Below, piece after piece: positions 35,520 through 43,708 of a stretch of DNA of 64,000 nucleotides. The notes beneath the pieces were generated by a model. That model was not told the origin of the DNA. It was given only the letters and a program-made list of their open reading frames with translations, and did not search any database. This stretch comes from Flavobacteriales bacterium (GTDB lineage Bacteria; Bacteroidota; Bacteroidia; Flavobacteriales_F; PHOS-HE28), in contig JACJZI010000006.1 of assembly GCA_020635655.1 (NCBI GenBank), positions 62,001 through 126,000 of the forward strand, given 5' to 3'. A program made the position numbers and the translations under genes. The first letter of the stretch is position 1. Each line of letters starts with the position of its first letter.

Positions 35520-36293
35520 TCATGACCTTTTGTCCCCCTGTTCGAAATAACCACGCTTCATGCCGAACGAAAAGACATTGATGAACAGGACGATGTAACT
35601 GAGGTAGAAGAGCGATTGTGCCATTACCAGCAGTTTCCCACGCATGGTCACGGGGAAAAGGTCCCCATAACCGATCGTGCTCGTCGTGACGAGGCTGAAG
35701 TAGATCGCATCGATCCAATGCAGGATGGGCTTGTTCAGGTCCTGGCAGACGATATGGATCAGCCCGAACGTGAACACCACTTCCAGATAATTGAAGAGCA
35801 GGAGCATCTTGCTGCGCCGGTAGCTCCGTGGGGTGGGAAAGGCGTCGGAGGCGAAGATGAGCGTGGGGATGTAGGTCACCGTCTCCAACATGAACCATAC
35901 GGCGAGCCAGAAGAGCACCAGCTGGTCCTGCCAACCTTCGTACATGATCACCAAGGGCAGGGCGGTCTTCAGCAGGACGAACAGATCGATGGCCAGGTCC
36001 TGGTACATCGGCCCCTGGCGCCAGAAAAGATGCCGGATGTACGTGCCCGGGAACACCAGCTGCGAACATGCCAGCAGGAGCCGGACGAATTTTTCCAGGC
36101 CCGCATCCTCCTCCAGGTCGTTGTTCCATATCGCACGGATATTGACCAGCCGCCGATGGATGGTGCTGTATCGCGGGACATCGGTGCCCTGGCCGCGGCC
36201 CATCATCAACTTGCGGATGGCTTCTTTCACGCGCTTACCTGGAATGCCGCCAAAATACCGGGAACCGTTGGATCGAATCCTACTGCCGAACAA
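35520..36293 (-). CDS. Two-pore-type potassium channel family protein
   Basis: 257 residues. Four to six hydrophobic segments are visible between ~60 and 245. The pore loop carries the K+ selectivity filter TIGYGD (206-211) between the last two helices, as in ion-channel-2 domains. No RCK/TrkA domain is fused. The N-terminus overlaps the upstream STAS-like gene by 14 bases, so the start may be later, for example at the Met pair near 36205. A monovalent cation, most likely K+, channel in the inner membrane. Confidence 0.85.
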   Translation of the reverse strand: MFGSRIRSNGSRYFGGIPGKRVKEAIRKLMMGRGQGTDVPRYSTIHRRLVNIRAIWNNDLEEDAGLEKFVRLLLACSQLVFPGTYIRHLFWRQGPMYQDLAIDLFVLLKTALPLVIMYEGWQDQLVLFWLAVWFMLETVTYIPTLIFASDAFPTPRSYRRSKMLLLFNYLEVVFTFGLIHIVCQDLNKPILHWIDAIYFSLVTTSTIGYGDLFPVTMRGKLLVMAQSLFYLSYIVLFINVFSFGMKRGYFEQGDKRS

Positions 36294-36693
36294 CCTCCTC
36301 CTGGAAGGTACGTAGCCAGACCAAAGCTTCTTTTTCGGTACTGAAGTTCCGTATAGGGATGGGGGGCTTGTTCAGTTTGAACAGGATGTTCATGATCACC
36401 CGCACCAGGCCACCGCCATCGACCATGGCCATGGCGGTATACATCTCGGGCAGGACGGCGTTCACCCTGTCGCGCGTGCTCCGGTCGGGCATGGGGGAAG
36501 GGCACAGATGGACCAGGACGGGCTTTGGTCTGCCTCCAGTGATCCGTTCCACGAGTTCCGCGTTCGCCGAGATGTTCTGCGCCGTGCGTTGGATCGGCTT
36601 CGACCAGGAGATGATGATCCCCTCGTCGCTCATCCACATCGTGGCGATCTCACTTTCCCAGGTGGGGCGATCGGTCGGAGGGGAAATGGGCAT
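36280..36693 (-). CDS. STAS/SEC14-like small cytosolic protein (DUF7793-like)
   Basis: 137 residues, no membrane segment. Pattern: an N-terminal strand region, ELVERITGGRPKPVLVHL, then RSTRDRVNAVLPEMYTAMAMV and a C-terminal PIPIRNFSTEKEALVWL, matching the STAS/SpoIIAA-like proteins often annotated in Flavobacteriia. Function is unknown; related folds act as regulatory or lipid-binding modules. Encoded between pspC and the K+ channel gene in the same direction. Confidence 0.6.
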   Translation of the reverse strand: MPISPPTDRPTWESEIATMWMSDEGIIISWSKPIQRTAQNISANAELVERITGGRPKPVLVHLCPSPMPDRSTRDRVNAVLPEMYTAMAMVDGGGLVRVIMNILFKLNKPPIPIRNFSTEKEALVWLRTFQEEVVRQ

Positions 36694-36717
36694 GACAGGG
36701 ACCTGCTCCGGACAGGA

Positions 36718-36948
36718 CTAGAGCTCCCAGACCGACCGGCGCTTCCTGAATGGCTGCTTGATCCGCTCCTTGTGCTTCAGCACGAAGGCCATGATGAGGT
36801 AGAGGACCAAGTGCAAGCCGGCGGTCACGAAGGACAGGTAGATGAACGACAGGCGCACCTGTTCGGTCCTGATGTTGAGCTTGTGCGCCCACCAGTCGCA
36901 AACGCCGAAGGCCTGCGTCTCGAACCAGGTCTTGATGCGATCGATCAT
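36718..36948 (-). CDS. PspC domain protein
   Basis: 76 residues from the ATG at 36948, which overlaps the DUF2851 stop (ATGA). One PspC unit: an N-terminal amphipathic part with LNIRTEQVRLSFIYLSF, then a membrane helix (~37-60) and a basic tail. PspC proteins take part in envelope stress signalling in enterobacteria. In Bacteroidota short PspC proteins are common and uncharacterised. Confidence 0.85.
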   Translation of the reverse strand: MIDRIKTWFETQAFGVCDWWAHKLNIRTEQVRLSFIYLSFVTAGLHLVLYLIMAFVLKHKERIKQPFRKRRSVWEL

Positions 36949-38339
36949 TTCCCGAAGGGCACGGAACGCTTCAAAAGATGGCGTCCGATACCGCAAAATA
37001 AGCACTTCCTTGGGGTGCAGTAGACCTGCTTCAACTCCAAGAGCGCCTGTCCGCGGCCGGCAGAGTCCGCAACCAGGCCCGACCGAGCCCACCGATCGAG
37101 CACGGCATTGTTCTCCGCCGGCAATTGCTCCAAAAGCCCCATCGCCCTGTCACGAAGAACGGCCTTCCCCTGGATGCGGGACAGCGCGAAGAGGATGGGG
37201 ACCACTGCGTTGATGATGATCGTGTCGGCTGCGGACCTGCCGAGGAACTTGGGACGCAAGGGTGCGACCTGGTCGAATCGATAGTGCGTGTTCCAATACG
37301 CAGACGCCTGCACATCAAAGGCGCTGCGGACCTTATCGAGCTCATCATGCATGAGCAGGGGGTCGAACGAACCGCCGAGCCGCATCAGCACCTGGGCCAG
37401 TTGCGCGATGCGCACGGTGGGGAAATTGCCAGGCCGCATGCGTGTAAAACGCCAGGCGGCAAGCGGCGCAGGGCGCAACGCATGCAGATGGGAAAGGGCG
37501 CCATGCTCGACCTGCAGCCGACGGGGGTGGGCATCAAGAAAGTCCACGTGCAGCAGACCAGCCTGTCCGAAAAGCAATGCCTCGGTCCGTAATTCGTCAT
37601 CACGGTACTTCAAGATCGTCCGGAGCGGCAATGCCTGGGCCAGCATGCTGAAAGGGTCGGCATTGACCTTCATGCCGAACGCCCGGACGAGCACATGGTA
37701 GGTCGTGGCCTGCGCATCGCCTCCCAATGAACGGAAGAGCTGCTCGACGGCCACGGTCTTCCGCATGAGCCGCTCCACGAGCACACGTTCAAGCCAGGGG
37801 CCTATCCTTTCAGGCTCCACCCGATCGAGCTGTGCGGCACATGGGACCCAGCTGCGCCCTTTCATCAATGCATCGTACACGACTAGACTATCGGTCGAGA
37901 TCCGCGCACCGAGCTCCAGGGTGGGCAATCGCCTTCCCCCGGATGTGACGGCCTGCCGATCGTTCTCGAAGACCACATGGAGCACCACGTTATCGTAGGC
38001 CGGGTCGCGATGATGGCCATGGGCATACCACTCGCTCGCAGCCACGTGCACCTCAATGGGTCCGGCCCAGAGCTGTCCGTCAATGCGCAATTGTGCATCA
38101 ATGAGGTCCGGTCCACCGTTCATCTGGACCCGGCCCGGTCGCACCACTTCGACCGGCCGCCCCTCGATGGTCCGCAACGCGTGGCGTTCGAACAGCTGGT
38201 ATTGCCAGATGAACTGGAGCAATTCCTCGCGATACGGGAACCGAGGATCGTAGAGACAAGCGGTCTCTGAAGGAGGCCGGGCGGGCTGCAGGTAGGGGAG
38301 CGAACGGGGTTCCACAGGGATCAAGGAGGGGCTGAACAT
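36945..38339 (-). CDS. DUF2851 family protein
   Basis: 464 residues from ATG 38339; a GTG at 38363 would add 8 residues. Diagnostic features are the N-terminal LLQFIWQYQLF, GPIEVHVAASEWYAHGHHRDPAYDNVVLHVV, and a C-terminal CTPRKCLFCGIGRHLL Cys motif that could bind a metal. The family is largely confined to Bacteroidota and has no assigned function. A nuclease-like fold has been suggested for the N-terminal part in some annotations; I cannot verify it here. It is coupled to pspC. Confidence 0.88.
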   Translation of the reverse strand: MFSPSLIPVEPRSLPYLQPARPPSETACLYDPRFPYREELLQFIWQYQLFERHALRTIEGRPVEVVRPGRVQMNGGPDLIDAQLRIDGQLWAGPIEVHVAASEWYAHGHHRDPAYDNVVLHVVFENDRQAVTSGGRRLPTLELGARISTDSLVVYDALMKGRSWVPCAAQLDRVEPERIGPWLERVLVERLMRKTVAVEQLFRSLGGDAQATTYHVLVRAFGMKVNADPFSMLAQALPLRTILKYRDDELRTEALLFGQAGLLHVDFLDAHPRRLQVEHGALSHLHALRPAPLAAWRFTRMRPGNFPTVRIAQLAQVLMRLGGSFDPLLMHDELDKVRSAFDVQASAYWNTHYRFDQVAPLRPKFLGRSAADTIIINAVVPILFALSRIQGKAVLRDRAMGLLEQLPAENNAVLDRWARSGLVADSAGRGQALLELKQVYCTPRKCLFCGIGRHLLKRSVPFGK

Positions 38340-38427
38340 GGTACGCTGATCGACAATTATCACGTCACACTATTGACGCAATATAGGTCGATCTCCTGCG
38401 GTTTGCTCGAAGCGCGAGAAAGTCCGA

Positions 38428-39258
38428 TCAGATCACCCCACGGACAGCGAGCATCCGTTCCATTTCCTGTTGGAGCGCGATGGCCGCGCTGCGTGCTGCA
38501 GGCACCGCATCCGGACCCTCCCCGGCATAGAGGATGCCCCGGGAGCTGTTGATCAACAGGCCACCATCAACGGTCAGCCCGGCATCGAGCACGGCTTGCA
38601 GATCACCGCCCTGGGCGCCGACGCCGGGTACAAGAAAGAAATGGCGGGGCGCAGCGGCCCTGGCCTGCGCCAGGACGTCGGTACGGGTGGCCCCGACCAC
38701 GAACATCAGATCATCCGGACCGCCCCATTCCACCGACCTTTCCATCACCTTTTCGAACAAGCGTTGGCGCCCGCCGTCGACCGTGAGGAACTGGAAGTCC
38801 ATGGCCCCCTCATTGCTGGTCACACCGAGCACGATGGCCCATTTGCCGTGTCGACCAAGGAAGGGCATGACCGAATCATGGCCCATGTAGGGTGATATCG
38901 TAACGGCATCCACATCGAGCCTTCCGAAGAAGGCATCCGCGTACTTCCGGGCGGTGTTGCCGATGTCCCCGCGCTTGGCGTCCGCGATGATGAAATGGTC
39001 CCCCTGCGCCCGGATGCAGGCGATCGTGGCCTCCAGATCAAGCCAGCCCTGATCGCCCATGGCCTCGTAGAACGCCAGGTTCAATTTGTAGGCGACGGCG
39101 ATATCGCGGGTGGCATAGCAGATCGCCTCGTTGAAGGCGCGGACCGGATGGCTCTCGTTTCGGAAATGGTCAGGCAGCAACTCCTCTTCCGTGTCGAGGC
39201 CCACGCAGAGCAGACTTCGACGTTCCCGGATCAGCCGTTCAAGATCGGTCCGTGTCAT
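38428..39258 (-). CDS. pyrF: Orotidine-5'-phosphate decarboxylase (PyrF, type 2)
   Basis: 276 residues. The active-site signature DAKRGDIGNT is present with Asp93, Lys95 and Asp98. Length and sequence fit the type 2 branch common in Bacteroidota and Actinobacteria. It makes UMP from OMP. It starts 1 base after the prfA stop on the same strand. Confidence 0.96.
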   Translation of the reverse strand: MTRTDLERLIRERRSLLCVGLDTEEELLPDHFRNESHPVRAFNEAICYATRDIAVAYKLNLAFYEAMGDQGWLDLEATIACIRAQGDHFIIADAKRGDIGNTARKYADAFFGRLDVDAVTISPYMGHDSVMPFLGRHGKWAIVLGVTSNEGAMDFQFLTVDGGRQRLFEKVMERSVEWGGPDDLMFVVGATRTDVLAQARAAAPRHFFLVPGVGAQGGDLQAVLDAGLTVDGGLLINSSRGILYAGEGPDAVPAARSAAIALQQEMERMLAVRGVI

Positions 39259-39259
39259 A

Positions 39260-40342
39260 TCAGGGTGTCGTTCCGGCCTTCAACTTTTCAGTACGGTCGG
39301 CCAACTGCAAAGCCTCGATCAGCTCATCGAGACCGCCGTTGAGCACATTGTCCAGATCATGCACGGTAAGATCGATCCGGTGATCGGTGATGCGACTTTG
39401 GGGAAAGTTGTAGGTGCGCACCTTGGCGGACCGATCGCCACTGGCCACCTGGCTGCGACGATGCGTCGCGACCGCCTGTTCCTGCTCCCGCACCTTCTCA
39501 TCGTACAGCTTGTTCCGCAGCATCTGCATGGCCTTCATTCGGTTGCCCAACTGGCTGCGCTCGGTCTGGCACATCACGACAATGCCCGTGGGAAGATGCG
39601 TGAGCCGCACCTTGGTCTCGACCTTGTTCACGTTCTGGCCACCAGCACCACCACTGCGCGCGGTCTCCATCTTCACCTCGCTCTCCTTCAGGTCCACGTC
39701 GTATTCCTCCGCTTCCGGCAGTACGGCCACGGTGGCGGCGGAGGTGTGGATCCTTCCGCTGGCCTCTGTGGCGGGCACACGTTGTACGCGATGGACACCC
39801 GCCTCGTATTTCAAGGTTCCATAGGCTCCTTCACCCATCACATTGAAGATGACCTCCTTGTAGCCGCCGGCGGTGCCTTCGTTGACATCCACCACCTCGA
39901 CCTTCCAACCCTTGCGTTCACAGAAGCGCTGGTACATGCGGAAGAGATCACCCGCGAACAGACCGGCCTCGTCCCCACCTGTGCCCGCCCTCACCTCCAT
40001 CACGCAATTGCGTGCATCGTTGGGGTCCTTGGGTACGAGCAGCAAACGCACCTCCTCGTCCATCGCCTCCTGCCTGAGCTGAAGATCGTCCTGCTCCTCA
40101 CGCGCCATGTCCAGCAGATCGGGGTCGTTCTCCGTGCGCAGGATCTCGCGGACGCCTTCCAATTGTTCATGGAGGCGGCGGTAGTTCTCGTATGCCAGCT
40201 CGATCGGGCCGAGGTCCTTGTATTCGCGGCTCAATTGCGTGAACCGCTTCTGATCGGCGATCACGGCCGGGTCCGCCAGTGATTTACCCACCTCGGATCG
40301 GCGCTCATGGATCGCCCGCAGCCTGTCCAGCAAGGTGTTCAT
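39260..40342 (-). CDS. prfA: Peptide chain release factor 1
   Basis: 360 residues from ATG 40342 (MNTLLDRLRAIHERR). The catalytic GGQ lies in RSGGAGGQNVNK (~residues 230-241) and the PxT stop-codon region is HRVQRVPATEASGR. It terminates translation at UAA and UAG. It is flanked by purM two bases upstream and pyrF downstream, a common Bacteroidota purM-prfA-pyrF cluster. Confidence 0.98.
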   Translation of the reverse strand: MNTLLDRLRAIHERRSEVGKSLADPAVIADQKRFTQLSREYKDLGPIELAYENYRRLHEQLEGVREILRTENDPDLLDMAREEQDDLQLRQEAMDEEVRLLLVPKDPNDARNCVMEVRAGTGGDEAGLFAGDLFRMYQRFCERKGWKVEVVDVNEGTAGGYKEVIFNVMGEGAYGTLKYEAGVHRVQRVPATEASGRIHTSAATVAVLPEAEEYDVDLKESEVKMETARSGGAGGQNVNKVETKVRLTHLPTGIVVMCQTERSQLGNRMKAMQMLRNKLYDEKVREQEQAVATHRRSQVASGDRSAKVRTYNFPQSRITDHRIDLTVHDLDNVLNGGLDELIEALQLADRTEKLKAGTTP

Positions 40343-40344
40343 GG

Positions 40345-41517
40345 TCAGCTGTAGCGGAACTCGCCGTTCACGGTCCGGAGCACGACCTCCCTGCCCTCCA
40401 TCTGCTCCACATGCCCGACCACACGCCCCTCCACACCGAAGGATGCGGCCACATCGATGATCTCCTCGGCCTGTTCTTCCGGCACGTACAGCTCCATGCG
40501 ATGGCCCATGTTGAACACGCGGTACATCTCGGACCAATCGGTGCGGCTCCTGTGCTGGATGGCAGAGAAGAGCGGTGGAACAGGGAACAGATCGTCCTTG
40601 ATCACCCGCAGATCGTCAATGAAGTGGAGCACCTTGGTCTGTGCCCCACCGCTGCAATGCACGATCCCATGCACCTGTGCGGGCATGCGCGCTAGCACCT
40701 CGCGCACGATGGGCGCATAGGTGCGTGTGGGCGAGAGCACGGCCCTACCCATGTCCAGGGGTGTTCCCTCGAGCGGATCGGTAAGCAGGGCATCACCACA
40801 ATAGGTCAGGGTGGTCGGAGTGCCCGGATCGTACGTCTCGGGCCAGGCCTCCCCCACCGCCTTGTTGAACACGTCGTGGCGTGCGCTCGTGAGCCCATTG
40901 CTGCCGATGCCACTGTTGTATTCCGCTTCATAGGTCGCCTGACCAGAACTGGCCAGACCCACGATCGCGTCGCCATGGCGGATCCGCGCATTGTCGATCA
41001 CGGAATCACGGCGCATGCGGCAGGTCACCGTACTGTCCACGATCACCGTACGCACAAGATCGCCGACATCAGCGGTCTCCCCACCCGTTCCATGGATGCC
41101 GATGCCAAGTTCACGCATGCGTTGCATGAACGATTCGGTCCCTTCGATCAGGGCCTTCACCACTTCACCGGGCACGAGCCGCTTGTTCCTTCCGATCGTG
41201 GACGACACCAGGATGTTGTCGACCGCGCCGACGCAGATGAGATCGTCCAAGTTCATGACCAGGGCATCCTGCGCGATGCCGTGCCATACGTCGAGCGCAC
41301 CGGTCCCCCGCCAATAGGCATAGGCCAGGGCGGACTTGGTGCCTGCTCCATCGGCGTGCATGACGATGCAATGCTCCGGGCTGCCGGTGAGCGCGTCAGG
41401 AACGATCCTGCAGAAGGCCTTGGGATAGAGGCCCTTGTCCAGTCCAACGATGGCAGCGTGCACATCCTCCTTGGAGGCGCTCACCCCGCGTTGCGCGTAT
41501 CGGCCGAGTGGTTCCAT
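40345..41517 (-). CDS. purM: Phosphoribosylformylglycinamidine cyclo-ligase (AIR synthase)
   Basis: 390 residues from ATG 41517 (MEPLGRYAQRGV). Motifs KSALAYAYWR, DLICVGAVD and GIHGTGGETADVGDLVRT identify the PurM/AIR synthase fold. The protein is about 40 residues longer than E. coli PurM, as typical of Bacteroidota members. It closes the imidazole ring in purine synthesis, using ATP. Confidence 0.95.
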   Translation of the reverse strand: MEPLGRYAQRGVSASKEDVHAAIVGLDKGLYPKAFCRIVPDALTGSPEHCIVMHADGAGTKSALAYAYWRGTGALDVWHGIAQDALVMNLDDLICVGAVDNILVSSTIGRNKRLVPGEVVKALIEGTESFMQRMRELGIGIHGTGGETADVGDLVRTVIVDSTVTCRMRRDSVIDNARIRHGDAIVGLASSGQATYEAEYNSGIGSNGLTSARHDVFNKAVGEAWPETYDPGTPTTLTYCGDALLTDPLEGTPLDMGRAVLSPTRTYAPIVREVLARMPAQVHGIVHCSGGAQTKVLHFIDDLRVIKDDLFPVPPLFSAIQHRSRTDWSEMYRVFNMGHRMELYVPEEQAEEIIDVAASFGVEGRVVGHVEQMEGREVVLRTVNGEFRYS

Positions 41518-41525
41518 GGTCAACG

Positions 41526-41557
41526 AAAAAGGCATCCACCAGCGGGCGGATGCCTTT
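41526..41557 (-). terminator. Rho-independent terminator after the porE-like gene
   Basis: AAAGGCATCC / GGATGCCTTT forms a 10-bp stem with a GC-rich loop; on the minus strand it is followed by TTTTT. It lies 18 bases after the stop of the OmpA-family gene and isolates it from purM. Confidence 0.88.
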
Positions 41558-41574
41558 CCCAGAAAGTCCCTTCG

Positions 41575-43584
41575 CTAGTTCTGCGGTTGCTCCGGTTGCA
41601 TCTGGTCCTTGGGCACATAGTCGAAATTGAGCACCCGGAATTCGGTGCGCCGGTTCTGCTGATGGGCGGCCTCGCGCTCCTCCTCGGTCTTCATCTTGGC
41701 GATCTCGGCATCGCTGATCCTTGGCTGGGTCTCCCCCATGCCCTTGGGCACCATGCGCGCCGGGTCGACGCCCTTGGTGACCAGATAGTTCACGCAGCTG
41801 CTGGCGCGTTTTTGCGAAAGCTCCATGTTGTAGGCATCCTTGCCTCGGGTATCGGTGTGGGCGAGCAACTCGATGGTGATCGTGGGGTTGTCGATCAGTG
41901 TTTGGTAGAGGGTTTCAAGCGAGTCCTTCCCGGCCTGGGTGAGTGCGTACTTGTCGAATTCATACTGCACCTCCGGGAGTTTGATCACATCCGTGGTCCG
42001 CGCGGGTTGAAGGAAGTACTCCTTGACGAAGGTCGTGCTCTCATCCAAGCCCACCGTGGTCACCTGGTCGTTCACGTTCAGGTATTCATCCTTGGAACAA
42101 CGGATGGTGTAGGTGGTGTTCTCCTTGATGAACCGGTCCTTGCCGTTCTCGGCGAAGGAGAAGCCGCCATTGTCGTCGGTGAGGGTATTGAAATTGCTTC
42201 CGTCCGTACCGACCACTTCCACCTTGGCGCCCGAAAGTGCCTCTCCACTGACCTTGTCATAGACGGTGCCTTGTAGGGCGAAGACCATGTCAGGCATGAA
42301 GAAACGCCAGATATCGTCCTGACCTTTGCCGCCCGGGCGGTTGGAGGTGAAATAGCCCCGTTCCTCATCCCCATCGAAGATGATCCCGTAATCGTCCATC
42401 GAACTGTTGATGGGCGCCTTGACATTCTCCACATGGCCCCACGTGTCGTCGCCGGTCTTTTCGGCGCGGAAGATGTCCAGACCGCCCATTCCCGGGTAGC
42501 CATCGGATGCGAAGTAGAGGCTGCCATCGTTGCGCATGAACGGGAACATGTCATCCTTCGGTGTGTTGACCTCCGGACCCAGGTTCCTGGCCTGGCCGGT
42601 GGGCTTGCCATCCTTGTCCAGACGGATCATCCAGATATCCTTGCCACCTCGGCCGCCCTTCATATTGCTCGAAAAAAAGAGCATCGTTTCGTCCGGCGAA
42701 AGGGCCGGATGGCCGCAAGTGATCACGTTCGTATCCACCTTGGCGGGCTCGGGATGGAGCACCAGTTGCTCGGGTTCAGCATAGTTGCTGCCGACCTTCT
42801 TGCTCATCCAGATGTCGCAACCATGCACCTTGTTCTTCTCGTGCGGGCAGCGCGTGAAGTACATCAGGTTGCGCCGATTGTTGAATGTGGCCGCACCCTC
42901 GTTCGCCGGGGAATTGATGCTGGGCGGGAGCTTCACCGGTTCGCTCCATTTGCCGAGTTTGTCCCGGCTGCTGCTGAACAGGTCGGAGAAGCTCTCGCCG
43001 ACAATGGCATCGGTCTCGGTCCCGGTAGAGGCCGGGCGGGTGCTGGAGAAGACCAGGTCCTCGTTCTTCTTGTCGGAAAAGGTGGGCGAGAAATCGTATT
43101 GCTGGCTGTTCAACAGGACCTCCGGGTCGACGCTGTAGCGCGTCGGACTATCCTTCCATTGTTGCGCCACCTGACAGGCACTGATACCTGCATCGGCGCG
43201 CATGTCACCGGGGTTCTTCTCCTTGTACTTGTTGTATGCGGCGATGGCCTCCGCATACTTGCCCTGTTCCTTCAGGCTCTCCCCGATGTAGAAATAGGTG
43301 ATGGGGTCAGGGTACTGGGCCTTGTTGGCCTTTTCGTACCATACTTCCGCCTGCTGTGCATCCCCCAACACGCGGTAGCATTCCGCCACCTTGTAGATAA
43401 GGACCGCCTTCTCGCTGGCCTTTTTTTCGGTGGTGTAGGCCTTCTTGTAAAGCTCGATGGCGTTGAAGTAGAACCCCTTTTTGAAGGCGTCGTCCGCTTC
43501 TTCGCCGAGCTTTGCCTGGCCCATGGCCATGGTGGAGAACAAGAGGCCCACGCTCAGGCAGGCCAGGAACTTGCTGGTACGCAT
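41575..43584 (-). CDS. porE: PorE-like T9SS component: TPR, PD40 propeller, CRD, OmpA domain
   Basis: 669 residues with a signal peptide (1-22, ending MAMGQ). In order: TPR helices (~25-135), a beta-propeller of PD40/WD40-like repeats (~160-440, e.g. LSPDETMLFFSSNMKGGRGGKDIW), a carboxypeptidase regulatory-like domain (~450-540), and a C-terminal OmpA peptidoglycan-binding domain (~550-660, HTDTRGKDAYN ... NRRTEF). This four-domain order is that of PorE (PG1058) of Porphyromonas gingivalis, a T9SS subunit associated with the periplasmic side of the outer membrane. Paralogues with the same domains exist in most Bacteroidota, so orthology is likely but not certain. Confidence 0.75.
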   Translation of the reverse strand: MRTSKFLACLSVGLLFSTMAMGQAKLGEEADDAFKKGFYFNAIELYKKAYTTEKKASEKAVLIYKVAECYRVLGDAQQAEVWYEKANKAQYPDPITYFYIGESLKEQGKYAEAIAAYNKYKEKNPGDMRADAGISACQVAQQWKDSPTRYSVDPEVLLNSQQYDFSPTFSDKKNEDLVFSSTRPASTGTETDAIVGESFSDLFSSSRDKLGKWSEPVKLPPSINSPANEGAATFNNRRNLMYFTRCPHEKNKVHGCDIWMSKKVGSNYAEPEQLVLHPEPAKVDTNVITCGHPALSPDETMLFFSSNMKGGRGGKDIWMIRLDKDGKPTGQARNLGPEVNTPKDDMFPFMRNDGSLYFASDGYPGMGGLDIFRAEKTGDDTWGHVENVKAPINSSMDDYGIIFDGDEERGYFTSNRPGGKGQDDIWRFFMPDMVFALQGTVYDKVSGEALSGAKVEVVGTDGSNFNTLTDDNGGFSFAENGKDRFIKENTTYTIRCSKDEYLNVNDQVTTVGLDESTTFVKEYFLQPARTTDVIKLPEVQYEFDKYALTQAGKDSLETLYQTLIDNPTITIELLAHTDTRGKDAYNMELSQKRASSCVNYLVTKGVDPARMVPKGMGETQPRISDAEIAKMKTEEEREAAHQQNRRTEFRVLNFDYVPKDQMQPEQPQN

Positions 43585-43708
43585 CGGGTGTCGCAGGATG
43601 GGTCGGATGTTCGGTTCCGGGCGAAAGTAAGCAAACTCTCCACACCGTTCGTAGCATCTTTATCAAGGAAGCGGAAGGGGACCGCAGCCCCTCGCTCCGT
43701 TGCTGGTG

